Assembly (NCBI GenBank): GCA_046704385.1
Contig: JBJKSB010000052.1
Coordinates: 1-60,355, forward strand
Length of the DNA stretch: 60,355 nucleotides
Source of the DNA: GH45 sp046704385
GTDB lineage: Bacteria; Bacteroidota; Bacteroidia; Bacteroidales; SZUA-534
Reading direction: 5' to 3'
A program made the translations under genes and the position numbers. Positions 34,819-43,849 of the stretch are shown piece by piece (the stretch's first letter is position 1; every line of letters starts with the position of its first letter). Under the pieces are notes generated by a model. It searched no databases. It saw only the letters and a list, made by a program, of their open reading frames with translations, and had not been told where the DNA came from.

Positions 34819-35509
34819 ATTCTCCAAAATAACCCAGATCGATATTCACCGCTTCGGCAAAACTGGTCAGATCATTATTGGCACCTTCACGGAAATTGTT
34901 ATTTACTCTTTTTATCATAGAGATAATATTTTTAAACAACTCCGGATTGTTCTTTTCAAAATAAAATGTGTATACTCCGGTTTCCTGAAGAGCTTGCGTA
35001 AATTCGGTCTTATCTCCGTCAATCAGTGATTCAAGTTTTTGTTCCTGTTCAGATATAAATTGGTTAAACATTTCAACTACTTCTTTCCCTTTACGGCTAA
35101 GTGAGTAGTAACCAAAGGTTTTTAAAAGAGGTAAACCGGTAACATAACCTTCAACATGCAAAGGTCCGTAGATTTTTTCTGTGATAAAACCACTGGGCAT
35201 ACTAAACCTTCGAAGCACAAAATTAGTAAGCGATTTTGGCTGTAATAAATCAACCTCCTCAAATGGAACTAAAAAATTCTTTTCATGGGGTTCGGGTTCA
35301 TAACCCTCAAATTTTTCACCCTTTACAAACTTGAAATATTTTTGGGTTTTTTTTGAACGCTCGGTTGGATAAATATTCAATTTGGTCATATTCAACACCC
35401 GCTTTAATGTTAAATCTCTCAAAATAATACTAAGTGCATCCTCAATGTGCATCTTTGAGGGATTGTGTAAAAACATTACCTGTACAGGGTTGAGATCAGT
35501 ACTGAACAT
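34817..35509 (-). CDS. Uncharacterised cytoplasmic protein
   Basis: The protein has 230 residues, with no signal peptide or membrane helix. The N-terminal third has a helical segment (IEDALSIILRDLTLKRVLNM) that loosely recalls GOLPH3/GPP34-type proteins, but the match is too weak to call. A middle section alternates charged loops with short strands (EPHEKNFLVPFEEVDL), followed by GLPLLKTFGYYSLSRKGKEV and long helices. I do not recognise the family. It converges on the ligase gene and diverges from citF with a -7-like element just upstream, so it is monocistronic. Confidence 0.7.
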   Translation of the reverse strand: MFSTDLNPVQVMFLHNPSKMHIEDALSIILRDLTLKRVLNMTKLNIYPTERSKKTQKYFKFVKGEKFEGYEPEPHEKNFLVPFEEVDLLQPKSLTNFVLRRFSMPSGFITEKIYGPLHVEGYVTGLPLLKTFGYYSLSRKGKEVVEMFNQFISEQEQKLESLIDGDKTEFTQALQETGVYTFYFEKNNPELFKNIISMIKRVNNNFREGANNDLTSFAEAVNIDLGYFGE

Positions 35510-35529
35510 GATTACAAATTTTATATTGT

Positions 35530-35537
35530 CAAATGTA
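35530..35537 (-). promoter_or_regulatory. -7 element of the uncharacterised gene at 34817
   Basis: On the minus strand it reads TACATTTG, an exact TAnnTTTG match 20 nt from the ATG. No matching -33 box is seen. Confidence 0.45.
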
Positions 35538-35664
35538 ATAACACAAGTTAACTAAAAAAAATATGCTAATACTTAATTTCACCTCTAAGATAAAAAAAAA
35601 GCTAATGTGTTACATAATATAGTCTGTTATTTACCTTATTACATCCAACCGTATTATTAGTTTA

Positions 35665-35672
35665 TATCTTTG
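35665..35672 (+). promoter_or_regulatory. -7 element of citF
   Basis: TATCTTTG is an exact TAnnTTTG match 38 nt before the citF ATG. A -33 TTTG is not evident. Confidence 0.5.
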
Positions 35673-35710
35673 CCTAAACTCGCAAAGTAAGTTTTTTATT
35701 TCGTTTTACC

Positions 35711-37267
35711 ATGGCTAATAATTTTACAGTTAATTCAATTGGCAGAGAAGTTCCCCTGACCATAAACGGTGAACCGGTTGTACCTTATTTAGGTGTTGGA
35801 AAGTACAAACCCATAGGATCAAAACACGCTCCGGCAATTCCAAGTTGTGCGGATTATACGTCTGATGGAAATAAAATGGTGGATAGTTTGAAAGAAGCTT
35901 TGATTAAAGCAGGACTAAAAGACGGGATGACCATATCGACCCATCACCATTTTCGAAATGGTGATTTACTGGCCAATATGGTTTTTGATTTGGCTAAGGA
36001 GTTAGGAGTAAGGAATTTACGATGGTTCCCCTCGGCATCATTTCCTTGTCACGATCATTTAATTCCGTATTTGGAAGACGGCACCATTAGTCATATCGAA
36101 GGGAGTATGAATGGCGCGCTTGGAAGATTTTGTTCTGAGGGTAAAATGAAACAAACTGCCGTACTACGTTCGCATGGTGGCAGGTACCAGGCTGTTCAGG
36201 ATGGAGAAGTTAAAATTGATATTGCCGTAATTGGAGCAGGATGTGCTGACCCGTTTGGAAATGCTAATGGCTTGAATGGTCAATCTGCCAGCGGTTTGCT
36301 GGGTTTCGCCCTGGCTGATTCACAGTATGCAAACAAAGTAATAGTGGTTACTGATAATCTGGTTCCCTTTCCCTGTGTACCCTGGCAAATACAGGGAAAC
36401 TATGTGGATTTTATGGTGAAGATTGATAAAGTCGGAATACCTGAAAAAATTGTATCGGGAACTACCGAGGTAACTAAAAGTCCTGATCGGTTATTAATAG
36501 CAGAGCTAACAGCTAAATTTTGCGATGAGGCCGGTTTAATTTATGACGGGTTCTCTTTTCAGGCTGGTGCCGGAGGTACTGCGCTTTCCATTGGTAACTT
36601 TTTTGCAGACATTTTACGCGAACGCGGCATAAAAGCCCGATTTGCCCGTGGTGGTAGTAATAAATATCTCGTCGATGCCCTTGAAGAAGGTTTGATTGAA
36701 TATATTCTGGATGGTCAGACTTTTGATTTGGAAGGAGTTCGTTCAATGCGTGACAATGCAAACCACGTTTGGACCAGTCCGTTTACCAGCTATAATTATC
36801 ATGGAAAAGGGAATTTTGCCGGTATGGTGGATATTGCCATACTTGGTGCAACTGAGGTGGATATTAATTTTAATGCAAATGTAGTAACGCATTCCGATGG
36901 ATACCTGCTTCATGGAATAGGAGGCTGGCAAAACTGCCTGTTCTCGAAAACTGTAATTCTGCCAATTCCTCTGTTCCGCGACAGGATTCCTGTTATCAAA
37001 GAAGAGGTCACTACCATTTGTGGCCCTGGTGAATTAATTGATGTAATTGTTACCGAGCGTGGAATTGCAATTAATCCCTTACGTAAGGATTTAATCGATA
37101 AAATGAAAAACTCCAAATTACCGGTAAAAACCATAGTTGAATTAAAAGCCGAAGCCGATGCTATTTGTGGTGTGCCTGAAAGACCACAATTATCCGACGA
37201 AATTGTTGCGGCTATTAAATGGGTGGATGGGACAGTTATTGATGTGGTTAGAAAGGTGATAAAATAG
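35711..37267 (+). CDS. citF: Citrate lyase alpha subunit (citrate CoA-transferase)
   Basis: This 518-residue protein transfers the ACP-bound acyl group from acetyl-ACP to citrate, making the citryl-ACP that CitE cleaves. It shows the CitF N-terminus (VNSIGREVPLTINGEPVVPYLG), ISTHHHFRNGDLLANMVFDL, the EGSMNGALGRFCSEGKM element, IAVIGAGCADPFGNANGLNG and FSFQAGAGGTALSIGNFFAD. The length fits CitF. The partner CitD-CitE fusion lies at 15940-17160, not next to it. Neighbours on both sides are acyl-CoA ligases. No citC, citX, citG or citrate transporter is visible nearby, so maturation of the CoA-derived arm must be encoded elsewhere. Confidence 0.95.
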   Translation: MANNFTVNSIGREVPLTINGEPVVPYLGVGKYKPIGSKHAPAIPSCADYTSDGNKMVDSLKEALIKAGLKDGMTISTHHHFRNGDLLANMVFDLAKELGVRNLRWFPSASFPCHDHLIPYLEDGTISHIEGSMNGALGRFCSEGKMKQTAVLRSHGGRYQAVQDGEVKIDIAVIGAGCADPFGNANGLNGQSASGLLGFALADSQYANKVIVVTDNLVPFPCVPWQIQGNYVDFMVKIDKVGIPEKIVSGTTEVTKSPDRLLIAELTAKFCDEAGLIYDGFSFQAGAGGTALSIGNFFADILRERGIKARFARGGSNKYLVDALEEGLIEYILDGQTFDLEGVRSMRDNANHVWTSPFTSYNYHGKGNFAGMVDIAILGATEVDINFNANVVTHSDGYLLHGIGGWQNCLFSKTVILPIPLFRDRIPVIKEEVTTICGPGELIDVIVTERGIAINPLRKDLIDKMKNSKLPVKTIVELKAEADAICGVPERPQLSDEIVAAIKWVDGTVIDVVRKVIK

Positions 37268-37294
37268 TATTTTAATTTAGTGGAAAATCTTTCA

Positions 37295-37321
37295 TAAAAA
37301 AACCGCTTATGCGGTTTTTTT
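37295..37321. terminator. Bidirectional terminator between citF and the second ligase gene
   Basis: The symmetric AAAAAAACCGC-TTAT-GCGGTTTTTTT works on both strands. It overlaps the last two bases of the TAA stop of the minus-strand ligase at 37320. Confidence 0.85.
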
Positions 37322-38951
37322 AGTTAGTATACAGGAATCGTTTAATACTTTTCTTTGGAGTTTTAATAAATTCTTCATCCTGAATTTCAACCCTGGCGAT
37401 ATTCATATAATTGGGCATCTCCTGGTTAATCAGTTTTTGCCCTTTTTCGAATTCAGCAAGAACTTTTTCCTTATCTAATCCGTCCTGACCGGCCTTTTCA
37501 TAATCGGGCACAATCAAAGCGTGCAAACGGCCTTGCTTTTCAACCACAAGCGATTCAACTACATAAGGCATATTATTTATACGGGCTTCAATTTCCTCAG
37601 GATAGATGTTCTGACCTGAGGCTCCCAAAATCATATTTTTACTGCGTCCTTTAATTGAAATGTACCCGTTTCTGTCCATAACCCCAAGGTCACCGGTTTT
37701 AAGCCATCCTTCTTCATCAATAGCTTCATCTGTAGCCTTAGCATTTTTGTAATAACCTTGCATTACCTGCGGACCTTTTACCATAATTTCACCTTCAATA
37801 TTTTCAGGATCAGGCGAGTCAATTTTAACGATACATTGCCGTATGGGATAACCACAACTGAATTTTTTAGCTTTATCCCACGGGGCATAGCTGATTATTG
37901 GGGCGCATTCCGTCATGCCATAACCAATAGTATATCGGAAACCTATCTTTTTTAAAAAACTGTCTACTTCTTTGTTCAAAGCAGCTCCACCAATTATTAC
38001 CTCAATAAAATTATTTCCGAATGCTTCTTCAAGTTGTTTTTTAACCTTATTATAAACTACTTTCTTTAAAAGTGGAATGCCCAGAAATATTTTAGGCATG
38101 CCTTTGCTAATAGCAGGTTTTACCTTGCTTTTATAAACTTTTTCAATAATTAGCGGAACCAGTACAACTAACCTAGGTTTGACTTCCTTAAACGCCTGAA
38201 GTATAATTTGTGGTGATGGAATTTTGCCTAAAAAGGTGACATGGCAACCCATCGAAAACTCAACTAATAGCTCAAAAGCCAGTCCATAAGCATGGGCGAG
38301 AGGCAAAAACGACACGATAGGGTCTTTGGGTTTTAAATCGATAACATCGTATCCAAATTCCATATTGGTGGCAAAATTACCGTGAGTGAGCATTACGCCT
38401 TTTGATAATCCTGAAGTACCTGAAGTGTATGATATAGATGCAAGAATATCATGATCAAAATGATTAAGAGTAAAGGTGTTGGGTGATAATTCTATTTGCG
38501 ATTGTTGTACTTTGTCAAAAACGGGTTTTACTGATTTGTCGCTGGCAAAAAGGATGTTGAAAGTATCCAGCGAAATAAATGCTCTTATTTTGGGAAATTT
38601 ACTGACATCAAGTTTATCAAAAATATAATCGGAAATAAACATAAGTACCGATTCCGAATGATTTACGGTATTTTCAATATCTCCGGGAGGAAAATCCTGT
38701 AAAAGTGGAACGGAAACGGCACCATAGCTAATTGTACTTATAAAGGTAATTGCCCATTTTGAATTATTTTTTCCTATCTGTGCAATTTTATCACCTTTGT
38801 TAATACCCAATTTTTCGAATGATTGATGCAGTTTTTTTATCGCAACAGCTACTTCGTTATAGGTCATTGAACCTTCCTGATAATCAGTAAAGGCTGTATA
38901 ATCCCAATGCTTTTTTACACTGTTTTCCAAATATTCAACAAACTTCAGCAT
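37320..38951 (-). CDS. AMP-forming long-chain acyl-CoA ligase
   Basis: This 543-residue ANL-superfamily enzyme has ISYTSGTSGLSKGVMLTHGN (ATP-binding loop), IGYGMTECAPIISYAP, GWLKTGDLGVMDRNGYISIKG and the hinge with SKNMILGASGQNIYPEEIE. The C-terminus KTPKKSIKRFLY carries a Lys in the position expected for the catalytic adenylation Lys. The protein diverges clearly from the ligase at 32860, so the pair is not a recent duplication. The reading frame extends to a TTG at 38972, but the ATG at 38951 (MLKFVEYLENSV) is preferred. It converges on citF across a shared terminator and has its own -7-like element. Confidence 0.88.
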   Translation of the reverse strand: MLKFVEYLENSVKKHWDYTAFTDYQEGSMTYNEVAVAIKKLHQSFEKLGINKGDKIAQIGKNNSKWAITFISTISYGAVSVPLLQDFPPGDIENTVNHSESVLMFISDYIFDKLDVSKFPKIRAFISLDTFNILFASDKSVKPVFDKVQQSQIELSPNTFTLNHFDHDILASISYTSGTSGLSKGVMLTHGNFATNMEFGYDVIDLKPKDPIVSFLPLAHAYGLAFELLVEFSMGCHVTFLGKIPSPQIILQAFKEVKPRLVVLVPLIIEKVYKSKVKPAISKGMPKIFLGIPLLKKVVYNKVKKQLEEAFGNNFIEVIIGGAALNKEVDSFLKKIGFRYTIGYGMTECAPIISYAPWDKAKKFSCGYPIRQCIVKIDSPDPENIEGEIMVKGPQVMQGYYKNAKATDEAIDEEGWLKTGDLGVMDRNGYISIKGRSKNMILGASGQNIYPEEIEARINNMPYVVESLVVEKQGRLHALIVPDYEKAGQDGLDKEKVLAEFEKGQKLINQEMPNYMNIARVEIQDEEFIKTPKKSIKRFLYTN

Positions 38952-39274
38952 ACTCTTTTTAAATTGAATCAAATTAAGCTTAGATTACCCCCATATTAAC
39001 CGCAAAATTATAATTTTCGGTTAAATAATCGGTAATTTAATATTTTAAAACAATTAACAATTACGTATTTAATAAGTTTTATAACAGCAATTTAAACGCA
39101 TATTAAAAAAAAAGTAATCCGATTTATTATTACAAGTCTGCTGTTTAAATGCAGAGTCAATTTTACGGATGTATTATTTGTTTCTGAATATTAGAGATAT
39201 GAATTAAGTAGTTAACTTTACCTGCATTAATTACAGATTCATGCTTGAATAATATGAAAATAAATTATTAACTG
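38952..39274. other. Divergent intergenic region
   Basis: The 323 nt separate the second ligase gene from the kinase-like gene. It contains a -7 match for the ligase at 39003-39010 and otherwise very AT-rich sequence with short inverted runs; no gene is seen. Confidence 0.5.
39003..39010 (-). promoter_or_regulatory. -7 element of the second acyl-CoA ligase gene
   Basis: On the minus strand it reads TAATTTTG, an exact TAnnTTTG match about 50 nt upstream of the ATG. Confidence 0.4.
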
Positions 39275-40111
39275 ATGAAGATTATAGCTGAAGCGGGAGC
39301 TACAAAAATAAACTGGGCATTGATTCACGAGAAAGGTATTATTGAATTTAATACCTCGGGGTACAATCCCAATATTGCTGATGCAAATTACCTAAGGCAG
39401 TTGCTTATTTCAGGTTTCCCGGATGGCTTTAAACCGGCTGATGTATCCGAAATATTATATTTTGGCACAGGATGCGGTTCCGAAACAGGTAAACAAAGGG
39501 TAAAACAGGCTCTTGGCACTTTTTTCAATAATAGTATGGAAATAAAGATTATGACTGATTTGGAAGGAGCAGCAATAGCTGTATTTGGTGATTCACAGGG
39601 TATAATCGGGATAATTGGTACGGGTGCTAATGCTGGTTATTATAACGGGACAACAATCGAGAGTAATACTCCCTCATTGGGCTATTTGTTAGGGGATGAG
39701 GGAAGCGGGGCCTTTATGGGTAAAGAACTGATTAAACGGATTGTAAGGGAAGAACTTCCGGCTGAATTAAGGCAGAGGTTTTTTAATACTTATGGTGTTT
39801 CGCCATCGGAGCTTATTTTAAAAGTTTATAGTTCAGCGCAACCCAGCAGATATTTGGCTTCGTTTGTACCATTTATTACCGGGAATATAAACGAAGATAG
39901 TTTGGAGATTTTAGTCCTGGAATCATTCGAAATATATGTTGAGAAATATTTGAAACCGTTAATAAAAATTTATTCAAACAGTACTATTAAAATGATTGGT
40001 GGTGTTGTTAATGCATTAAACAAACAATTTATGGATGTTATGATATCGAACAGGATGAGTGGAGTTGTTATAATTGAATCGCCGTTTCGGCTTTTACTTT
40101 CAAGGTTTTAA
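39275..40111 (+). CDS. BadF/BadG-type ATPase, N-acetylglucosamine-kinase-like
   Basis: This 278-residue protein of the ASKHA fold has the N-terminal phosphate loop in AEAGATKINWALI, the acidic motif MTDLEGAAIAVFG, IIGIIGTGANAGYY for adenosine binding and LGYLLGDEGSGAFMGKELI, a signature of this family. The pattern is that of the BadF/BadG/BcrA/BcrD group, whose short Bacteroidota members are usually called N-acetylglucosamine kinases; the substrate is not proved by sequence. GlcNAc kinase would act in cell-wall sugar recycling. A single gene, with a weak terminator-like hairpin after it. Confidence 0.8.
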   Translation: MKIIAEAGATKINWALIHEKGIIEFNTSGYNPNIADANYLRQLLISGFPDGFKPADVSEILYFGTGCGSETGKQRVKQALGTFFNNSMEIKIMTDLEGAAIAVFGDSQGIIGIIGTGANAGYYNGTTIESNTPSLGYLLGDEGSGAFMGKELIKRIVREELPAELRQRFFNTYGVSPSELILKVYSSAQPSRYLASFVPFITGNINEDSLEILVLESFEIYVEKYLKPLIKIYSNSTIKMIGGVVNALNKQFMDVMISNRMSGVVIIESPFRLLLSRF

Positions 40112-40154
40112 TTCTGCCATAAATTGGTAGTGAATACATAAAGTTCTGTTCAAT

Positions 40155-40208
40155 ACTCATCGGATGACTCATTTATAAATCAGCAACTTAGTTATCCAAT
40201 GAGTTTTT
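40155..40208 (+). terminator. Possible terminator with a long loop
   Basis: ACTCATCGGAT (40155-40165) pairs with ATCCAATGAGT (40194-40204), with one C-A mismatch, followed by TTTTT. It lies between the convergent kinase-like and xseB genes. The long loop makes the call uncertain. Confidence 0.4.
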
Positions 40209-40231
40209 AGGTTACATAAAGAAACCTTATG

Positions 40232-40432
40232 CTAGTCTTTTTCCATTGATGATAATAACTCGTTCACCTCGTCTTTAGTGTCAGTCAGTTTCTTTTTGCA
40301 CTCACGCAAAAGTTGAGATACTTTTTTTACTTTATCAGACAATTCATCCACGCTAAGTTTTTCGTTTTCAATCTCTTCGATAATCGATTCGATTTCGGCT
40401 ACGGCCTTTTCGTATGAAAATTTTACTGGCAT
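40232..40432 (-). CDS. xseB: Exodeoxyribonuclease VII small subunit
   Basis: This 66-residue, almost wholly helical protein has the XseB pattern FSYEKAVAEIESIIEEIENE, LSVDELSDKVKKVSQLLREC and CKKKLTDTKDEVNELL. XseB forms a coiled-coil bundle around the large subunit XseA, giving an exonuclease that degrades single-stranded DNA from both ends. XseA is normally encoded close by but is not in this window; the nearest genes, a kinase-like ATPase and the S74 fibre gene, are unrelated. Confidence 0.92.
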   Translation of the reverse strand: MPVKFSYEKAVAEIESIIEEIENEKLSVDELSDKVKKVSQLLRECKKKLTDTKDEVNELLSSMEKD

Positions 40433-40825
40433 TATTATTCTATTTAAATAGCAATAAATGTAGTATTAAAAATCAATCCGGCCAAACCTGAAATTGTTCT
40501 TTAACTACCGGTATTTTAAGATCATAATCTTGATTTTATGTTAAATAATTTGATGTTTTTGATAGATAACTTATCAATAAGAATGTGCATAAAACCGTTA
40601 TTTATCAATAAACATGTGCAAAAAAACATGATAAAACTGAATTAATTAATCATATTCTAAAAAACCACCATCGAATTCTAAAAGGCCATCAAAAGTGTGG
40701 CATAAAACTTTATTATTGAACTTATATTTATTAACTTACAAGTAAATGGGAACCAATTTCTAAAGAAATTTTGCACTGATTACTACGTCATTTGACCAAT
40801 TTGAAAATTATTAAACTATTGAGTT
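40433..40825. other. AT-rich upstream region of the surface-protein island
   Basis: This 393-nt region lies between divergent xseB and the S74 gene. It contains no ORF I would call. It carries the paired direct repeats at 40571-40623 and has no convincing TAnnTTTG promoter close to the S74 start. Confidence 0.6.
40571..40623. repeat. Pair of direct repeats, possible regulator binding sites
   Basis: The units TTATCAATAAGAATGTGCAT (from 40571) and TTATCAATAAACATGTGCAA (from 40602) match at 18 of 20 positions and are 31 bp apart, close to three helical turns, so both would face the same side. Each contains a short inverted core. They lie about 200 nt upstream of the S74 gene. Confidence 0.55.
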
Positions 40826-43795
40826 ATGAAAACAAGTCTATTCCTTGAAAAGGCAGCCATGTTCATTTTGATATTATTTGGAATTATTCAAATAGCAGGG
40901 GCTCAAAATGTAACTATAACCGATGATGATACGCATGAAGCCAATGTGGCTGCCATGTTGGATGTTTATTCAACCAATAAAGGGTTGCTGGTACCACGGG
41001 TGGCCCTGGTAAGTGCTACTGATCCAATATCAGTGACAAAACCGGATGGATTATTAGTTTGGAACACTCAGCCCGGAACCTATGCAGTTGGATACTATTA
41101 CTGGAACGGGACAGATTGGAGTCCGGTTGGAGCCGGTGTTGGGAATGGCTTAACCTTTTCAGGTTCAAAAATTGAATTTGGTGGAACCCTGGAAAAGGCT
41201 ACAACTTTAAATACCGGTGGAAATCCATTGACCATTGGAGTAAATGGTTCAGGGACGATGTCCATCAATTTAGCCAGTACCGGTGATTTTACCATTTATG
41301 ATAACGGAAGTTCAAGTTCGTGCTTTACATTTCAGGACAATGGAAATGTGGGAATTGGATTAACCTCTCCATTACACACATTGCATATAAATCACAGTAC
41401 AATTAATACAGCGGGAAATGATGGTACTTATATTGATGTCCAAAATAGTTATAATACAAGTTATGTACAAACCGGTATTCGGTTTGCCAATTACCCTACA
41501 GTTTCAAGTGCATATTTTAGAGCAGGTTTATTTTATAGAAGAACAAACCTCCCGGCTTACACCGATGGTGATTTATATTTGGCCAATAATTCCGGTGCTG
41601 CTGTTGATTACTCTGATGCGGCCTTAATTGTAAAACCTGATCAAAAAATCGGAATAGGTACCAGCTCACCGGGAGCTCTTTTGCAGGTTGCTGGTGATCT
41701 AATGCTATCAACCGGGTCTGCAGTCAATGAATTTTCAACCGATGGTACACTCGGTGGTAAAACCCCGAGCGATAATGCGGTACCAACTGAAAAGGCCCTA
41801 AAAACCTATATAGATAACAATGCCGGAGCAGGTTTTACAGGAACCGGTTCTGTAAATTATATCCCCAAATGGACCAGTAGTTCAGCACTGGGGAGTTCAA
41901 TTTTATATCAGAATTCAAATAAAATTGGTATTGGAACTAAAAGTCCGACTTCTAAATTGGTTGTTTATGGTGATGCCGGTATTTCAGAAGATAGTGCAAT
42001 TTTTGAAGTTAAAAATAATTCGGGTCAAACGGTTTTTGCTGTTTACCCTAAAGGAGTAAGAATCAATGTAGATTATTCTACTGTTGCAAAAGGTGTAGGA
42101 AGTCATGGCGGGTTTGCCGTGGGTGGTTTTGGAACCAAGGGATCAGTGGATGGACAGGACTATTTTCATGTAACTGCAGATAGTGTGCGGGTATACTTTG
42201 ACGAAACCTCAAAGGCTGTTCATGGGGGATTTGCTGTAGGAGGTTATGGTACAAAAGGAATAAACAGTACAATGTCCATTGAACCGGAGAACTATTTCAT
42301 TGGTCATAGTGCCGGAAAGAAAACAACGGGTGGATTTAATAGTTTCTTTGGCTATTATGCAGGAAGTTCAAATACCACTGGTAGTATGAATATTTTTATC
42401 GGTCACTATGCCGGTTTAAGTAACGTAGGAGGGAGTTCTAATGTCGCAATTGGTCCATTGGCAGCATGGTATCATCAATCAGGTGATAATAATGTCTGTA
42501 TAGGGCTTGGGGCCGGAGCCTATAATAGAACTGGTGTTTCTAATATTTTTATTGGAAATTATGCCGGAGTCGGAAATTCCACAACAAGTTCAGGAAGTAA
42601 CAATACAGTATTAGGGGTTTATGCCGGAAATGCTATAACTACAGGAAATCACAACTGTTTAATCGGTTATAATGCGGGTTATAACCTTGAAACCGGATCG
42701 AGTAATGTTGCCATAGGTGACAGTGCCGGTTACCAGATGGCTTCAGGCATAATGAATGTTTTTGTAGGATCAGGTACCGGTGTAAATACTTCAACATCAA
42801 GTTATAGCACTTATCTTGGATATGGTGCTGGTGTATCCATGAATGGATATTCAAATTCATTTGTAGGTTACAGATCGGGTGGGGGATACATTTATGCTAC
42901 CCCAGGTACTGGCGGTTATAATACGGCAATGGGTAGTTACAGTCTTTGGAGGTTAACCACGGGAAGCCACAACGTCTGTGTGGGAAATTACGCAGGAAAT
43001 TACATTACAACTACCTCCAATAATACATTTTTGGGATACTATGCCGGTAGTGGGTACAGTGATAAAATAAGTCGGATTAGTCAATCGGGTAATACCGGTT
43101 CCGGTAACGTATTTATTGGGTATAAAGCTGGTACCGGGGAGCCTTTTAATGTCATGTCAGATAAACTGGTAATTCATAATGATCATGCAGCTACGGTAAA
43201 CGATGTATTAATCTATGGCGATTTTAGCAGCAAACAACTCCAATTTAATGCAAATGTCGGAGTAGGTTATGGATCATATTCCTCTTATGGATTGGTAGTA
43301 AAGGGTGGAACAACAAATTCTTTGAGAGTTTATTCAAATGGTCAGTCTTATGTTATGTATGTTGGTGGAAATAGTCAAATTGCAGGAACCTGGAGTTCAA
43401 CTTCTGATTTTAGATTAAAGAAAAATATTGCACCTATAAATAGTGCTCTTGAAAAAGTAAAAGAATTGAATGGTGTTACATTTAATTGGAAATCTGAGGA
43501 TGAACTGCGTGAAGTTTATAATGGAATTTCTACAGGAGATACTGATCCTGAAGAATTGAATAATCGCGTAAAGATGTCAGAGGATAAGCAGGTTGGAGTG
43601 ATAGCACAAGATGTTGAAAAAGTATTACCTGAATTGGTTAAGACTGATGAGTATGGAATTAAATCAGTAAATTATGATGGATTAATCCCGGTCTTAATCC
43701 AGGCAATTAAAGAACAGCAACAACAAATTGAACTTCAAAGCAAAGAAATTGAAAAGTTAAAGGCATTAACGCCTAAATCATCTGTAACGGAATAA
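40826..43795 (+). CDS. Secreted fibre-like protein with C-terminal S74 intramolecular chaperone
   Basis: The protein has 989 residues, with a signal peptide (residues 1-26, ending AGA before Gln). A short N-terminal domain (ATDPISVTKPDGLLVWNT, YYYWNGTDWSPVG) is the type seen in Bacteroidota fibre proteins. Two GGFAVGG-FGTKG/YGTKG elements lie near residues 425 and 470. Residues about 488-780 form a tandem array of about 16 short repeats of about 17 residues (N-x-F/V-x-G-x-x-A-G-x-x-x-T-G), like YadA head repeats. Residues about 860-975 are a Peptidase_S74 domain (SDFRLKKNIAPINSALEKV, VGVIAQDVEKVLPELVK, VNYDGLIPVLIQAIKEQQQQ). In phage tail spikes this domain assists trimer folding and then cuts itself off. 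Surface display as a trimeric fibre is inferred. No phage genes are nearby. Confidence 0.85.
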   Translation: MKTSLFLEKAAMFILILFGIIQIAGAQNVTITDDDTHEANVAAMLDVYSTNKGLLVPRVALVSATDPISVTKPDGLLVWNTQPGTYAVGYYYWNGTDWSPVGAGVGNGLTFSGSKIEFGGTLEKATTLNTGGNPLTIGVNGSGTMSINLASTGDFTIYDNGSSSSCFTFQDNGNVGIGLTSPLHTLHINHSTINTAGNDGTYIDVQNSYNTSYVQTGIRFANYPTVSSAYFRAGLFYRRTNLPAYTDGDLYLANNSGAAVDYSDAALIVKPDQKIGIGTSSPGALLQVAGDLMLSTGSAVNEFSTDGTLGGKTPSDNAVPTEKALKTYIDNNAGAGFTGTGSVNYIPKWTSSSALGSSILYQNSNKIGIGTKSPTSKLVVYGDAGISEDSAIFEVKNNSGQTVFAVYPKGVRINVDYSTVAKGVGSHGGFAVGGFGTKGSVDGQDYFHVTADSVRVYFDETSKAVHGGFAVGGYGTKGINSTMSIEPENYFIGHSAGKKTTGGFNSFFGYYAGSSNTTGSMNIFIGHYAGLSNVGGSSNVAIGPLAAWYHQSGDNNVCIGLGAGAYNRTGVSNIFIGNYAGVGNSTTSSGSNNTVLGVYAGNAITTGNHNCLIGYNAGYNLETGSSNVAIGDSAGYQMASGIMNVFVGSGTGVNTSTSSYSTYLGYGAGVSMNGYSNSFVGYRSGGGYIYATPGTGGYNTAMGSYSLWRLTTGSHNVCVGNYAGNYITTTSNNTFLGYYAGSGYSDKISRISQSGNTGSGNVFIGYKAGTGEPFNVMSDKLVIHNDHAATVNDVLIYGDFSSKQLQFNANVGVGYGSYSSYGLVVKGGTTNSLRVYSNGQSYVMYVGGNSQIAGTWSSTSDFRLKKNIAPINSALEKVKELNGVTFNWKSEDELREVYNGISTGDTDPEELNNRVKMSEDKQVGVIAQDVEKVLPELVKTDEYGIKSVNYDGLIPVLIQAIKEQQQQIELQSKEIEKLKALTPKSSVTE
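42287..43140 (+). repeat. About 16 short head-type repeats in the S74 fibre protein
   Basis: The repeat, about 51 nt, encodes N-x-F-I-G-Y-Y-A-G-x-x-x-T-T-G-S; examples are NSFFGYYAGSSNTTGSM, NIFIGHYAGLSNVGGSS and NVAIGDSAGYQMASGIM. The copies are diverged and some have inserts (near the PGTGGY and ISQSG segments), so recent expansion is unlikely. The pattern resembles left-handed beta-roll heads of trimeric adhesins. Confidence 0.8.
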
Positions 43796-43849
43796 GTTTA
43801 CGGTTTTACTATGTAAAAAACAGGTTATAAACTATTAAACTTAAGCCAG

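Noticed and set aside
40571..40623. Start of a CRISPR array
   Set aside because: There are only two copies, no spacer of constant length in an array and no cas genes.
40826..43795. Prophage tail-fibre gene because of the S74 domain
   Set aside because: The protein has a Sec signal peptide, sits next to a T9SS adhesin, and no phage structural genes are present.
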